Counted from the stretch's first letter, positions 41,776-51,316 are shown. The stretch: 64,000 nucleotides of DNA from Flavobacterium lacus (GCF_003268815.1 NZ_QLSV01000016.1:36425-100424), one strand, 5' to 3'. The notes: generated from the sequence alone by a model not told the origin. Numbers and translations are program-made.

Positions 41776-43635
41776 TTAGCCTCGCAACCACGCTTCGCGA
41801 AGTGCTTTCTTCGTTTCGTCAGTAGCTTGAAAGCCGTCAATTTCGTCCATCGGAACTTTTACGGTTCCTTTTAAAGTCAGTTCTTTGTCTTCTCTTTTTA
41901 TGACAAATGTCACCGGGTCATTTTCTTGCCATGACATGCTGCCGATAATCATATCGTAGATGTTGTCGAGATTGTATTTAGTGTCATTAATGGAAACAAT
42001 GATGTCGCCACCTTGCAATCCGATTGCTTTCATGAAGTCATTTAATTCAATTCCGGGAAGAATGATAATTTCTTTGGTAGTAGGGTTTACTGTAATATAC
42101 GGAACTTGTCCTTTTAAGAAAATATTTCCGGGAATTTGTACTTTGGTTTTGCTAACGCCAACTTTAGCAAAAAACTCCTCGTAGTTCAACGGTGTTGTTC
42201 CGCCTACATACGTGTCTAAAAACGTTCTGATTTCTGGGAAAGTAACGGAAACTATTTTGTTAAACAATTCACTGTCTTCAAATGGTTTTTCGTTGCCGTA
42301 TTCTTTGGAAAGTTTTTGCATTAAATCTAAGATTCCGCGTTCGCCATTGCTTAATTCTCGTAATTTGATATCTAAACACATTGCAATTAAAGCCCCTTTT
42401 TCATACACATTTAAATAAGCATCTTTGTATTCTTTTTTCAATACTTCGGCACTCATTTTGGTGAAGGGCATCGTATCATCAAAACGTTGAGAATTGGTGA
42501 TTTTCCCTGCCATTCTTTGGTAAAATTCTGTTTCATCAATCAAGCCTTGATTGACTTGAAAAAGGTTGGCAAAATATTCGGTAATTCCCTCATACATCCA
42601 TAAATGTTGTGACATTTTAGGTGTGTTGAAATCGAAAAAATGAATTTCTTTGGAATGAACACTTAAGGGTGTTACAATATGAAAAAACTCATGCGAAACC
42701 ACATCTACCATACTCTGGTTTAATTGATCTGCCGGCATCGCTTCAGGGAAGACAACAACTGTAGATGTGTTGTGTTCCAATGCTCCAAAACCTTTGGCAT
42801 CTTCTTTTTCATAATCGGAGAGATAAAGTAGAATAGCGTATTTTTTGGTATTGTCAATTGGACCTAAAAATTTCTTTTGTGCCTTCATCATGGTTTCCAT
42901 TGCGGGCTTAAAATCTTCTGCGGTGTACATACCGTTTGGCGAATGAACACTGATGATGATTTCCATATCATCCACCATAAAAGAAGCACTTTTTTCTTTG
43001 GTATACATGATTGGATTATCGGCTAGTTCAGCATACCTAGTTGCTTTAAATACATCAATAGCATCACTTTTATCCAAATCTACCATGGCAGTTGCACCGT
43101 GCAAGTGCGTTGGTTTAGTGATGGTTAATTGATACGGAAGCTCATTTAAATCTTTAAAATAACCTATAAATGCATGCGTGTTGATTACAAAATTTTCACC
43201 TTCTGCTATATTTGTTCCTGCCGGAGAAAAGATATCGCCTTGACCAAATTCGGTTCCGGACTCAGAATCAAAAGTGTCATTCATCAAATAAGTAACGGAA
43301 GCTAATTTTTTAGCGTTTTTGATAACCCACGAATTTTCATCCATTTTGGCAACAGAAAGTTCTTTTCCTTTGGCATCATAAGCTTTAAAGTTTTCAGCAT
43401 ATCGTCCATAATCATCCTCAGAATAGGTTCCGGGAACAATTTTTGGAAGAAAAAAAGTAGTTTCGTCTGTTTTAATTTTTGGTGGTGTAATTTTTACTGC
43501 AACCCTGTCATTGTTGATTTTTACTAAATCAAGTTCAACATGAATTTCATTATTTTTGTTTTGTGCAAAACTTGTACTAATGTGTAGTAGTAAAAATATA
43601 CTAGAGAGCACAAGGGATAAGAGTGATTTTCTCAT
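41776..43635 (-). CDS. M61-family metallopeptidase with PDZ domain
   Basis: A 619-residue exported peptidase with signal peptide (LLSLVLSSIFLLLHISTSFAQ). VVSHEFFHIVTP (about residue 312-323) is the HExxH zinc motif, and WMYEGITEYFA about 30 residues later supplies the third ligand Glu, as in glycyl aminopeptidases. A PDZ domain follows near residues 515-590 (GLQGGDIIVSINDTKYNLDN). The family cleaves N-terminal Gly/Ala residues. It probably acts in the periplasm. It ends 24 bases before its terminator. Confidence 0.92.
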   Translation of the reverse strand: MRKSLLSLVLSSIFLLLHISTSFAQNKNNEIHVELDLVKINNDRVAVKITPPKIKTDETTFFLPKIVPGTYSEDDYGRYAENFKAYDAKGKELSVAKMDENSWVIKNAKKLASVTYLMNDTFDSESGTEFGQGDIFSPAGTNIAEGENFVINTHAFIGYFKDLNELPYQLTITKPTHLHGATAMVDLDKSDAIDVFKATRYAELADNPIMYTKEKSASFMVDDMEIIISVHSPNGMYTAEDFKPAMETMMKAQKKFLGPIDNTKKYAILLYLSDYEKEDAKGFGALEHNTSTVVVFPEAMPADQLNQSMVDVVSHEFFHIVTPLSVHSKEIHFFDFNTPKMSQHLWMYEGITEYFANLFQVNQGLIDETEFYQRMAGKITNSQRFDDTMPFTKMSAEVLKKEYKDAYLNVYEKGALIAMCLDIKLRELSNGERGILDLMQKLSKEYGNEKPFEDSELFNKIVSVTFPEIRTFLDTYVGGTTPLNYEEFFAKVGVSKTKVQIPGNIFLKGQVPYITVNPTTKEIIILPGIELNDFMKAIGLQGGDIIVSINDTKYNLDNIYDMIIGSMSWQENDPVTFVIKREDKELTLKGTVKVPMDEIDGFQATDETKKALREAWLRG

Positions 43636-43688
43636 GAAAGTTAAATTTAATTCGTTAGTAGCGTAAATGCTAAATATGTTACAAATAA

Positions 43689-43719
43689 AAACAAAAAACG
43701 CCTTATTAAAAAGCGTTTT
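43689..43719 (-). terminator. terminator of the alpha/beta hydrolase gene
   Basis: AAAACGC (43695) and GCGTTTT (43713) form a 7-bp stem; on the minus strand it runs into a T-rich tract, just beyond the stop at 43741. Confidence 0.7.
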
Positions 43720-43740
43720 GATAATAATGGTATAAAGAAA

Positions 43741-45135
43741 TTACTTGGCTTGAAGTAAAATCCAGTCTTTAATATCTGTCAAAACAATCGGTGAAAAAGT
43801 TTGTTCGATGGTTCCATATTCATCCACTGAGCCGGTTTCGCTTTCTTGAAAAAGATGGTTCAAATTTGGATATTCTTTTACTGTTACTTTTTTGTTCCCA
43901 CCTTTCTCTAAACTATTTTTAATGCCTGTCATATTTGTTTTGGGTGGAACTTGAAGGTCTTTTTCGCCATTTAAAACTAAAACCGGACATTTTACTTTTT
44001 GCAAAAACACTGCGGGTTCATAGCTGATGAAGTAGCGGAACCACGGTGAAAGCAACGGTTCAATTTGTTGATTCAAGGCTTCTTTTCTATCATTTTCATT
44101 AAGATTGTTAAATTCTGAGTTGTCCGAATACATCGTGTTGAAAACAGTTTCTAATTCTTTTTGAGCTTCGATAGCTGTTTTGTTGCTCTTGACTATAGTA
44201 TAAACAGATTTATTAAATTTTTTAATGTCCTCTAAGGCAGTCTCATCCATTCCCGATGATTTTCCAATCAAGTAAGTTTGCTCTAAAAGTAATTCATCAC
44301 CCGGTATTCCGGGTCCTGCCAATAAAACAATAAAACTAATCGATTTATCTTTTGAAGCAACAATAGGGGCAATTATTCCACCTTCACTATGACCAATTAG
44401 TCCTATTTTTTTAGCGTTTACACCTTTTCTGTTTTTAAGATAGGTTACAGCTGCTTCAATATCTGTTGCAAAATCATAGGAAGTAGAGGTAGTAGGATCA
44501 CCACCGGATTGGCCAACACCACGATCATCGATTCGTAAAACCCCGATACCATTTCTAGTTAAATAATCAGCAATTACCCAAAAGGGTTTGTGACCAAAAA
44601 TTTCAGAATTTCGGTCTTGTTGTCCGCTTCCGGAAATTAAAACAACAGTCGGATAATTTTCTTTTTTTGGATAAGTGAATGTTCCTGCTAGTGAGACGTT
44701 AGCCTTTACATTTTCAAATACTACATCGTCAATTTCATAAGGAAATGGTGCTTTGGGTTCTTGTGGACGATTTATTTTTTTTACAGCTGTTTTTGTTCGA
44801 GTTAATTTCAGTGGAAAATTTTGTCCATTTTGAGAAAAAATTCCATCAAATTCTAAAGTATCATTAAACTTTCCGGAATAGGAAAATTTGGCTTGATCAA
44901 ATTTAAAAACGAGTGTTTTATCTTCAAACGTTACGGAGGAAAGTGGAATTCCGATAGCATTTTGTTGCGGAATATCCATTGTGCCGGTGTAGAGGGTTTC
45001 CTTTTTATCGAAATTTAATTCAAATAATAATTCCGACCCCATAATACTTAATTTTCCATACCATTTCCCCGTTATGTCCTGAGAAAAAAGCATTGAAGTA
45101 AATAATAACGCAATAATAAACAGTATTTTTTTCAT
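43741..45135 (-). CDS. exported alpha/beta hydrolase
   Basis: A 464-residue protein with signal peptide (MKKILFIIALLFTSMLFSQ). Residues about 20-115 (GKWYGKLSIMGSELLFELNF) form a small beta domain of the kind that precedes such hydrolases. The catalytic domain has VVLISGSGQQDRNSE, the nucleophile elbow GLIGHSEGG, the acid in LNGEKDLQV and the His in PNLNHLFQ. It looks like an esterase or acyl-peptide hydrolase relative. Substrate unknown. Confidence 0.88.
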   Translation of the reverse strand: MKKILFIIALLFTSMLFSQDITGKWYGKLSIMGSELLFELNFDKKETLYTGTMDIPQQNAIGIPLSSVTFEDKTLVFKFDQAKFSYSGKFNDTLEFDGIFSQNGQNFPLKLTRTKTAVKKINRPQEPKAPFPYEIDDVVFENVKANVSLAGTFTYPKKENYPTVVLISGSGQQDRNSEIFGHKPFWVIADYLTRNGIGVLRIDDRGVGQSGGDPTTSTSYDFATDIEAAVTYLKNRKGVNAKKIGLIGHSEGGIIAPIVASKDKSISFIVLLAGPGIPGDELLLEQTYLIGKSSGMDETALEDIKKFNKSVYTIVKSNKTAIEAQKELETVFNTMYSDNSEFNNLNENDRKEALNQQIEPLLSPWFRYFISYEPAVFLQKVKCPVLVLNGEKDLQVPPKTNMTGIKNSLEKGGNKKVTVKEYPNLNHLFQESETGSVDEYGTIEQTFSPIVLTDIKDWILLQAK

Positions 45136-45206
45136 TTCGATACTTATATAATGGTTCAGATTATAAATTTATAAAAATGATTACTGAAATGCTTTATTTT
45201 ATGCAA

Positions 45207-45491
45207 TTATCTTTTCGAAATTTTATTGTGTGTAATTTGCCTCTGTAACGTGCATTTGAATCGGTCAATTCCGCTTCCACGAAGTTTAGCATGCTTAGTA
45301 CTCCTGCCTTGCACACGTTCACGCCACATTTTGAAACTGGACGATTTCATTTCTTTTCGCATCAATTCGATGGTTTCTTGTTCAGAAATCCCAAATTGAA
45401 ACGTAATGGCTTCAAATGGCGTTCGGTCTTCCCAAGCCATTTCGATAATTCGATCGATTTGAATGTCATTAAAAACTTTGGTGGTAGGCAT
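45207..45491 (-). CDS. TIGR03643 (DUF2805) family protein, paralogue 1
   Basis: A 94-residue cytoplasmic protein with the family core DIQIDRIIEMAWEDRTPFEA, FGISEQETIELMRKEMKSSS and MWRERVQGRSTKHAKLRG. The helix-turn-helix-like pattern and basic tail suggest nucleic-acid binding, but the function is unknown. A second copy of the family lies 74 bases upstream. Confidence 0.85.
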   Translation of the reverse strand: MPTTKVFNDIQIDRIIEMAWEDRTPFEAITFQFGISEQETIELMRKEMKSSSFKMWRERVQGRSTKHAKLRGSGIDRFKCTLQRQITHNKISKR

Positions 45492-45565
45492 ACATCTTTT
45501 TAATTATAATAACAAAGGAACGGTATAAATAAAAAAACGCTTGCTGAACAAGAGTTAAACTTTTA

Positions 45566-45841
45566 TTAATCAAACTTATTTTTGATATAATATTTGCCTT
45601 CTAAATCGTCATCAAAATCATCAATAACAGGTTTTGGCTTGGGTTTGCTAGCCGTTACCTTTTTTTTCCACAGCTCAAAATTGTCTTTTGATAATTTTTT
45701 ACGCATGATTTCGGTCACTTCGTTTTCAGAAATTCCAAACTCAACTTTTAAAACTTCAAAAGGTTTCTTTTCCTCTTGAGCCATACTGACTACGCGTTCG
45801 AGTTCTTCGTAAGTCAGTTCCACTCTTTTACTTTTTTTCAT
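45566..45841 (-). CDS. TIGR03643 (DUF2805) family protein, paralogue 2
   Basis: A 91-residue protein with the same core (ELERVVSMAQEEKKPFEVLK, FGISENEVTEIMRKKLSKDN, FELWKKKV) but a different, acidic tail (VIDDFDDDLEGKYYIKNKFD) where paralogue 1 is basic. The two sit in tandem on the same strand and probably arose by duplication. Confidence 0.82.
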   Translation of the reverse strand: MKKSKRVELTYEELERVVSMAQEEKKPFEVLKVEFGISENEVTEIMRKKLSKDNFELWKKKVTASKPKPKPVIDDFDDDLEGKYYIKNKFD

Positions 45842-45942
45842 TAGTTCAAAAGCACAATTAATGTTATTTTCTAATTTTATTTTTATTAATCAATATTACT
45901 AAAAAAATAAATTACTTTTTCAATCAACACCATTTTTTTTAG

Positions 45943-46767
45943 TTAAAGTTCAGGAGATCTGGATTTTTGAAACGGAATTTTAAGTAACTTACTTAAATCA
46001 TTGTTTTCTTCCGGTTTCATATGCGTATCGACTCCATAGATTATTTGACCTCTTTCGAGGTACGAATAAGTGCCAAAAATCCGATCCCACACAGAAAAAA
46101 TATTACCATAATTGCTATCGGTATAAGGCAATTTATAATGATGATGCACTTTGTGCATATCCGGAGAAATGATAAAATAGCTCAACACTTTGTCCAATTT
46201 TTTTGGAAGAGGAATGTTGGCGTGATTGAATTGCGAAAAAACAACCGAAAGCGATTGATAGAGAAAAACCATCCACATCGGACTACCAACAATTAAAACG
46301 CCAAGAACAGTAAAGACAAATCGAATGACACTTTCACCCGGATGATGCCGATTGGCAGAAGTGGTATCAATCCAAGTGTCGGTATGATGAATCAGATGAA
46401 ATCGCCATAAAAACTTGACTTTGTGTTCAATTAAATGCACTAAATAAGCTCCGATAAAATCCAATAATAACAATCCAACCAACGTATACACCCAAATATT
46501 CATCTCGGGCAACCATTGTAAAATTCCGAAATTTTGTTGAATAGCAAAATCGGCGGCTAACAATAAAATAAAAGCCATTACAAAATTTATGATGATGGTG
46601 GTTATCGTGAAGAAAATATTTATTCCGGCATGATTGATTTTGTTGTATTGGAATTTGAAAAGAGGGAACGCATTTTCAATTAGCCAAAAAACAGTGATTC
46701 CACCAACGAGAATTAAACCGCGATGCAAGGATGAAATGGTTTCAAAATAGTCGATTAGCGTCTGCAT
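45943..46767 (-). CDS. sterol desaturase / fatty acid hydroxylase family membrane protein
   Basis: A 274-residue integral membrane protein with the eight-His di-iron motifs: HLIEHKVKFLWRFHLIHHTD and HKVHHHYKLPYTDSNYGN, plus NRHHPGE. It has about four membrane helices. Family members hydroxylate or desaturate lipids such as carotenoids and fatty acids; the substrate here is unknown. It lies 33 bases upstream of nothing on its strand other than the AlkB-like gene, which ends the shared spacer. Confidence 0.88.
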   Translation of the reverse strand: MQTLIDYFETISSLHRGLILVGGITVFWLIENAFPLFKFQYNKINHAGINIFFTITTIIINFVMAFILLLAADFAIQQNFGILQWLPEMNIWVYTLVGLLLLDFIGAYLVHLIEHKVKFLWRFHLIHHTDTWIDTTSANRHHPGESVIRFVFTVLGVLIVGSPMWMVFLYQSLSVVFSQFNHANIPLPKKLDKVLSYFIISPDMHKVHHHYKLPYTDSNYGNIFSVWDRIFGTYSYLERGQIIYGVDTHMKPEENNDLSKLLKIPFQKSRSPEL

Positions 46768-46800
46768 TTTTTTTTAACTAAAGTAATAAAAAAAGTAATA

Positions 46801-47403
46801 TTATTTAATAATTCTGAAAGTCAAATTAATGCGTTCTCCAATTGGCTTGGCTGTTTTCGGAATTTGATGTTTCCAGAAATGCTGTGTACTTCCTTTCATG
46901 AGCAATAAACTGCCGTGTTCAAGGTTGATTTTTAATTTGGCTTCTTTTATTGAATTGTGCTTCAGATGAAAACTTCGGTCGGCACCAAAACTAACGGAGG
47001 CAATAATAGGATTTCTACCTAACTCTTTTTCATTATCAGCATGCCAACCATTGCTGTCTTTTCCATCACGATACAAATTTAATAAAACGGTGGTAAAATT
47101 TTCAGCACAAATTTCTTCAATTTCATTTTTAATGAACATCAACAAAGGGTTCCACTTATGCGGATGCATGACAATATTGGAATAGGAATACGTTTTCCCA
47201 TCGTTACCAAACAAAGCGGTAAGACGCGGTTGAGGATGCGTTTGCCCAAAAATGGTGATGTTGTCTTGCTGCCACGGAATTTCATTTTTTAATTTTTCAA
47301 ATAGTTCTTTGGCTTTTTCAAAACTAAAAAAGTCGGGGTAATACTCGATTTCAGCATCAGGTACATCGAATATTATTTTTTCTTTGGGAAAGAGTAAATT
47401 CAT
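46801..47403 (-). CDS. AlkB-like 2-oxoglutarate/Fe(II)-dependent dioxygenase
   Basis: A 200-residue dioxygenase that repairs alkylated bases by oxidative demethylation. NGWHADNEKELG has the HxD iron ligands, GSTQHFWKHQIPK the distal His, and ERINLTFR the 2-oxoglutarate-binding Arg plus the RxNxTFR motif. SVSFGADRSFHLKH is also typical. It resembles the AlkBH2/3-type bacterial branch. It is downstream of the aquaporin terminator and upstream of the desaturase gene on the same strand. Confidence 0.93.
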   Translation of the reverse strand: MNLLFPKEKIIFDVPDAEIEYYPDFFSFEKAKELFEKLKNEIPWQQDNITIFGQTHPQPRLTALFGNDGKTYSYSNIVMHPHKWNPLLMFIKNEIEEICAENFTTVLLNLYRDGKDSNGWHADNEKELGRNPIIASVSFGADRSFHLKHNSIKEAKLKINLEHGSLLLMKGSTQHFWKHQIPKTAKPIGERINLTFRIIK

Positions 47404-47411
47404 GTCGTAAA

Positions 47412-47447
47412 AATAAAAAAAAAGCGATGGAAAATCACCATCGCTTT
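47412..47447 (-). terminator. terminator of the aquaporin gene
   Basis: AAAGCGATGG (47421) and CCATCGCTTT (47438) form a 10-bp stem with a 7-base loop; the minus strand continues into a long T-tract just before the AlkB-like gene. Confidence 0.9.
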
Positions 47448-47472
47448 CGAGAAAACGTAAGATTAAAATTTG

Positions 47473-48180
47473 TTAGTTTTCGTGGTCTTGTAAAATATTT
47501 TTATAAATGATTCCGGCAACGATTGCTCCTAAAATAGGTGCGAGCCAAAATAACCAAAGTTGCAGTAAAGGTTCACCGCCGGTAAAAATGGCTTGTGATG
47601 TAGATCGGGCTGGGTTTACAGATGTATTTGTAATCGGAATACTAATTAGATGGATTAAGGTCAACGCCAACCCAATGGCAATTCCGGCAAATTTCCCATT
47701 AGCAAATTTATCAGTAGCTCCCAAAATAACTAAAACGAAGAACAATGTTAAAACAAATTCTGTTACAAATGCAGTCGCCATCGAATAGCCTGAGGGTGAA
47801 AAGGCTCCATAACCGTTAGAAGCAAAAGCCCCGGCTTTGGTATTGTCAATACCAAGAAAAGAGTCTTGACCGTTCATGATAAAATAGAGTGTTCCTGCGG
47901 CGGCGAGACCACCAATACATTGAGAAAAGATGTACGGCGTCAACTCTTTGGCTTCAAAACGCCCACCAGCCCAAAGACCGAAGGAAACAGCGGGATTAAA
48001 ATGTCCGCCTGAAATATGCCCAACAGCATAGGCCATTGTTAAAACGGTTAGTCCAAAGGCAAGAGCAACTCCGGCATAGCCTATGCCTACATTGGGTACT
48101 CCGGCGGCAAAAAGTGCACTTCCGCAACCACCGAAAACCAACCAATAGGTTCCAAAAAACTCTGCAAATAATTTTTTCAT
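47473..48180 (-). CDS. aqpZ: aquaporin Z
   Basis: A 235-residue MIP-family channel with both NPA motifs ([17 protein letters not shown] and [15 protein letters not shown]), the latter with the Arg of the selectivity filter, and six membrane segments. The residues around the second NPA fit water-selective AqpZ more than a glycerol facilitator. It has a strong terminator and is preceded, 16 bases away on the same strand, by the DoxX-like gene. Confidence 0.94.
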   Translation of the reverse strand: MKKLFAEFFGTYWLVFGGCGSALFAAGVPNVGIGYAGVALAFGLTVLTMAYAVGHISGGHFNPAVSFGLWAGGRFEAKELTPYIFSQCIGGLAAAGTLYFIMNGQDSFLGIDNTKAGAFASNGYGAFSPSGYSMATAFVTEFVLTLFFVLVILGATDKFANGKFAGIAIGLALTLIHLISIPITNTSVNPARSTSQAIFTGGEPLLQLWLFWLAPILGAIVAGIIYKNILQDHEN

Positions 48181-48196
48181 GATGTATTTAGTTAGG

Positions 48197-48556
48197 TTAA
48201 TATTTAGTGTAAAGAAAAGCCCAATAGATCAAAACTAGTTGCAATGGAAGACGAATCAATCGCACCCATTTTGGTAATCCTAAAGCTGCTTTTTTGTTCT
48301 GATACATATAGAAATTAGCAGGAAAAACAGCCACGAGCAGTGCAATTATGCCCCAAGCGGCATAGGAAGTTGTTTGAGGTACACAAAGAAGTATTCCTAA
48401 AACAATTTCGGCAACGCCAGCTATCCCATTTAATAATTTAGGATTCGAAAAGTAAGGAGGTATAATTTTTAAATAAAGTCTGGGATTGCGAAAATGATTG
48501 AAACCAGCTATAAAATAAATAGCTGCCATACAATACAGATGCCAAGGTAAATTCAT
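48197..48556 (-). CDS. DoxX-like membrane protein
   Basis: A 119-residue protein with four membrane helices and the pattern of DoxX/MauE-like proteins ([54 protein letters not shown]). It lies 16 bases upstream of aqpZ and is probably co-transcribed with it. Role unknown. Confidence 0.8.
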   Translation of the reverse strand: MNLPWHLYCMAAIYFIAGFNHFRNPRLYLKIIPPYFSNPKLLNGIAGVAEIVLGILLCVPQTTSYAAWGIIALLVAVFPANFYMYQNKKAALGLPKWVRLIRLPLQLVLIYWAFLYTKY

Positions 48557-48639
48557 AAATAATCACTAAGATTACACGAATTTATAGAAAAAATGTTAAT
48601 ATATTGCATAAGTAGAAAAAATTCTACTAAAAATAAAAA

Positions 48640-49536
48640 TTATGTTTTAGTTCTTGAGCCAACATTCATAATGATTATGGCAAAAATAATCAATACAATA
48701 CCAAACCATTGCAAAGCGTTAATTTTTTCACTCAAAAGAAAATAAGCCATTAAAACAGAAACGGGTAATTCTAAGGAAGAAACAATACTACCAAGTCCGA
48801 TTCCGGTGTAAGGAAATCCTGCATTTAATAGCATGGGCGGGATAATGGTTCCAAAAAGGGCTAAAATAATTCCCCATTTCAAGAAAATTTCAAAATTAAA
48901 CGGGGTATTTTGAGTGAGTAGAGCAAAAATAAAAACGATGACAGCTCCACCTAAAAGCATGTATAAGCTTCGTTGAGCAGAAGAAATACCTAAAGCCACT
49001 CGATTGGCTGTAAACATGGTTGTGGTGAATGACGCTGCGGCTAACATTCCCCAAAATAATCCTCTCCAATCTAATTCAATTTCATTTTTTAATAAGTTGG
49101 TCGCCAAAATAGTTCCCACTAAAACAATAGCAACAGCAACAATTTTTTGCAGAGAAGGAAGTTTTTTGTCTAAAATCATTTCCAGCAAAACGCCCATCCA
49201 AACCGTTTGCATTAACAAAACGATGGCGATTGATACATCGATATAACGAACACATAAGTAATAGAAAACACTTGTCATTCCCAACGAAGTGCCGGCGAGC
49301 ATCAATTGAAAAATGTTTGTTTTAGATGCTTTTACAGCGGTATTGTTGTTCTTTAACCGCTGAAAAGAATTGATAATCAAAACACCAATAATTCCCAATA
49401 CAAACTGAGCTGTAGTGACTTCAGCAGTAGTGAAATTTTCTTGGTAGGCAAGTTTAACAAAAGTGGCCAGCATGCCATAACTTGTTGCTCCTAATCCAAC
49501 TAAAAACACCCCTTTTAAAACACGATTTCCAAACAT
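48640..49536 (-). CDS. EamA-family (DMT) transporter
   Basis: A 298-residue membrane protein with ten hydrophobic segments arranged as two EamA repeats; the conserved segments are GATSYGMLATFVKLAY (repeat 1), VLLMQTVWMGVLLEMI and VSSLELPVSVLMAYFLL (repeat 2). Family members export amino acids or other metabolites, but the substrate cannot be told. It has its own promoter box at 49559-49566. Confidence 0.88.
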   Translation of the reverse strand: MFGNRVLKGVFLVGLGATSYGMLATFVKLAYQENFTTAEVTTAQFVLGIIGVLIINSFQRLKNNNTAVKASKTNIFQLMLAGTSLGMTSVFYYLCVRYIDVSIAIVLLMQTVWMGVLLEMILDKKLPSLQKIVAVAIVLVGTILATNLLKNEIELDWRGLFWGMLAAASFTTTMFTANRVALGISSAQRSLYMLLGGAVIVFIFALLTQNTPFNFEIFLKWGIILALFGTIIPPMLLNAGFPYTGIGLGSIVSSLELPVSVLMAYFLLSEKINALQWFGIVLIIFAIIIMNVGSRTKT

Positions 49537-49558
49537 AATTTAATTTTTAAAAAGCCGG

Positions 49559-49566
49559 CAAAGATA
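49559..49566 (-). promoter_or_regulatory. -7 promoter box of the EamA gene
   Basis: TATCTTTG on the minus strand fits TAnnTTTG, 22 bases before ATG 49536. The spacer 49567-49830 holds only short TTTCAGG-type echoes and no gene. Confidence 0.55.
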
Positions 49567-49830
49567 GGTAAAAGTTGTGAGCTGCGGGTTGAAAGTTTTA
49601 AAGTTTCAGGTTTCAGGTTTCAAGTTTCAGGTTTGAAGTTGATGGTTGTTAATAAAAAATGTTCCCAGTATAAATCCATTTCAAACTTTTACTGCGAAGC
49701 AATCCAATTCAAGAAGAATTCATTTTATCTTTCAATCCATAGGTCGACCAAAAGTGGGAGGTGATAATTTAAACTAGAGTAGATTTGAAATTCAAAAGAT
49801 GGAGAAAACCGACTTGTTATGGGAACGCCA

Positions 49831-50745
49831 TTAAATCCAAGAAAATTTTTCCTTCATAATCTTCGTTTTATTTTCGATTAAGTAGTGTTGAAAAGCAAGA
49901 GCTACCGGTGAATGTTTTTTTTGTTTCAACCAAATTAAACTCCAGGTTGATTTTAAAGGTAATCCCATAATGGGTATAATGTGTAAATCACCATTATTCA
50001 ATTCATTTTTTATGCCAATTAAGGGCATGATGGAGCATCCCAATCCTGCAATCAAAGCTTGTTTTACCGCTTCGTTGGAAGTTAATTCCATTTTTTTGAT
50101 GAGCTGTAATTTATTGGTCTCAAGAAATTGTTCCATCACTTGCCTCGTTCCCGAGCCTTTTTCCCTATAAATAATTGGAAGCTTTTCAATAATTGATTTG
50201 TCATTCTGTTGATGCGGAAAATCAAATTCTTTGTTTCCAACTAAAAAGAGTTTGTTTTCCATTAAATCAATTTTCTCAATATCCACGTTTTCGGGCAACA
50301 AAGAAACTAATGAAAAATCAACATCGTTGTTTTGCAAACTTTTAATTACTCTCAGTTTGTTGGTTACATCGAGTTCTAATTCTATCGCAGGATTTTCTTT
50401 CATAAAATCCGTGATAAAATAAGGAATAACGTATTTACCGGTTGAAACAACAGAAATCTTTAGTCTTCCAAAAATTAGACCTTTATAGGCCATCGTTTTG
50501 TAATTGATATTTTGAACTTCATTTAATATTTTTTCAGCAGCCGATGCAATTTCTTTGCCAAAATCAGTAACATAAAGTTGTCTGCCAATAACCTCCGTTA
50601 ACGGAATATCAAATTGATCTTGTAGTTTTTTGAGCTGAATAGAAACAGCAGGTTGCGTAAGATGCATCTCTTCAGAAGCTTTGGTAATGCTTTTTGTCTC
50701 TGTTATTTTTAAAAAAATAAGCAATTGGTGTAAGGTGTAATTCAT
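49831..50745 (-). CDS. LysR-family transcriptional regulator (CbbR/CmpR-like context)
   Basis: A 304-residue regulator with an N-terminal winged helix (ITKASEEMHLTQPAVSIQLK) and a periplasmic-binding-protein-like effector domain (ISVVSTGKYVIPYFITDF, REKGSGTRQVMEQF). LysR proteins of the CbbR/CmpR group control carbon-uptake genes. This gene is divergent from the operon ending in sbtA, so it very probably regulates it. The intergenic region (50746-50841) contains TGTATATCATTACA, an imperfect dyad that could be a LysR site. Confidence 0.88.
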   Translation of the reverse strand: MNYTLHQLLIFLKITETKSITKASEEMHLTQPAVSIQLKKLQDQFDIPLTEVIGRQLYVTDFGKEIASAAEKILNEVQNINYKTMAYKGLIFGRLKISVVSTGKYVIPYFITDFMKENPAIELELDVTNKLRVIKSLQNNDVDFSLVSLLPENVDIEKIDLMENKLFLVGNKEFDFPHQQNDKSIIEKLPIIYREKGSGTRQVMEQFLETNKLQLIKKMELTSNEAVKQALIAGLGCSIMPLIGIKNELNNGDLHIIPIMGLPLKSTWSLIWLKQKKHSPVALAFQHYLIENKTKIMKEKFSWI

Positions 50746-50841
50746 AAGTTTAGTTTATGTATATCATTACAAATATAAATAAAAATATATGAAATGTTTT
50801 GTAGAATTTTGTAAAATTAAATTTCACTTACATATATAACT
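50746..50841. promoter_or_regulatory. divergent control region between lysR and the sbtA operon
   Basis: 96 AT-rich bases. TGTATATCATTACA (50757-50770) is an imperfect inverted repeat, and TTTTGTAGAATTTTGTAA (50796 onward) holds a direct TTTTGTA repeat. No clean TAnnTTTG box is visible, which would fit activator-dependent transcription. Confidence 0.35.
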
Positions 50842-51012
50842 ATGAAAAAGAATATTGAAAAATATGGTTTAGTGCTTTGTTCAATCTGGTTACTCTCTGG
50901 TTTGATTTTATCATTCACTAGCCAAAAAAACCTTTTCATTGATTTTTATTTAGGACTTGGAGTCCTTTTAACCTTGCACACCTTGCGAAAAGTAAACTTT
51001 AAAATTAATTAA
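50842..51012 (+). CDS. 56-residue membrane protein, first gene of the sbtA operon
   Basis: ATG 50842 to TAA 51012 encodes MKKNIEKYGLVLCSIWLLSG, then LILSFTSQKN, then LFIDFYLGLGVLLTLHTL: two membrane segments separated by a short loop, with a basic end. No family is recognised. It stops one base before the next ATG, so it is a genuine operon member by spacing. Confidence 0.7.
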   Translation: MKKNIEKYGLVLCSIWLLSGLILSFTSQKNLFIDFYLGLGVLLTLHTLRKVNFKIN

Positions 51013-51013
51013 A

Positions 51014-51316
51014 ATGGACAAAAATTTAAATTTCAAATTGATTGATGGAACATTTAAACCATCAGACGCCAAATCGGTTTTAACCACGTTGGTTAAAGAT
51101 AAGATTAAGTTTCATGAATTAGAACTTTTTAGTGCTCACGAGCGATTTGGTATTGAACTACCACATTCAAAAAAAAGAATTGCAGAATTAAATGAAATTT
51201 TATTGCAGATAAGTCAAGTCTTAAAAGACTATGAAAGCGAAGAGGTAGAGATACGAATTTCAGGAACTATTGAAGTTTTGGCAGTTGAAAAAAAAGAAAA
51301 AAATGAAGTTTTTTGA
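51014..51316 (+). CDS. hypothetical 100-residue protein
   Basis: A soluble protein (MDKNLNFKLIDGTFKPSDAK; LFSAHERFGIELPHSKKRIA; ELNEILLQISQVLKDY) with a helical middle and a beta C-terminus. No family is recognised, and it does not look like the PII-like SbtB that accompanies SbtA in cyanobacteria. It starts one base after the previous stop and overlaps the following gene by 14 bases. Confidence 0.75.
   Translation: MDKNLNFKLIDGTFKPSDAKSVLTTLVKDKIKFHELELFSAHERFGIELPHSKKRIAELNEILLQISQVLKDYESEEVEIRISGTIEVLAVEKKEKNEVF

Noticed and set aside
49590..49640. TTTCAGG-type repetition as a regulatory array
   Set aside because: Units are short and irregular and recur in other spacers as low-complexity text; no link to a gene start is visible.
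51014..51316. SbtB, the PII-like partner of SbtA
   Set aside because: The size is similar, but the sequence lacks the PII pattern and T-loop wording; only the position suggested it.
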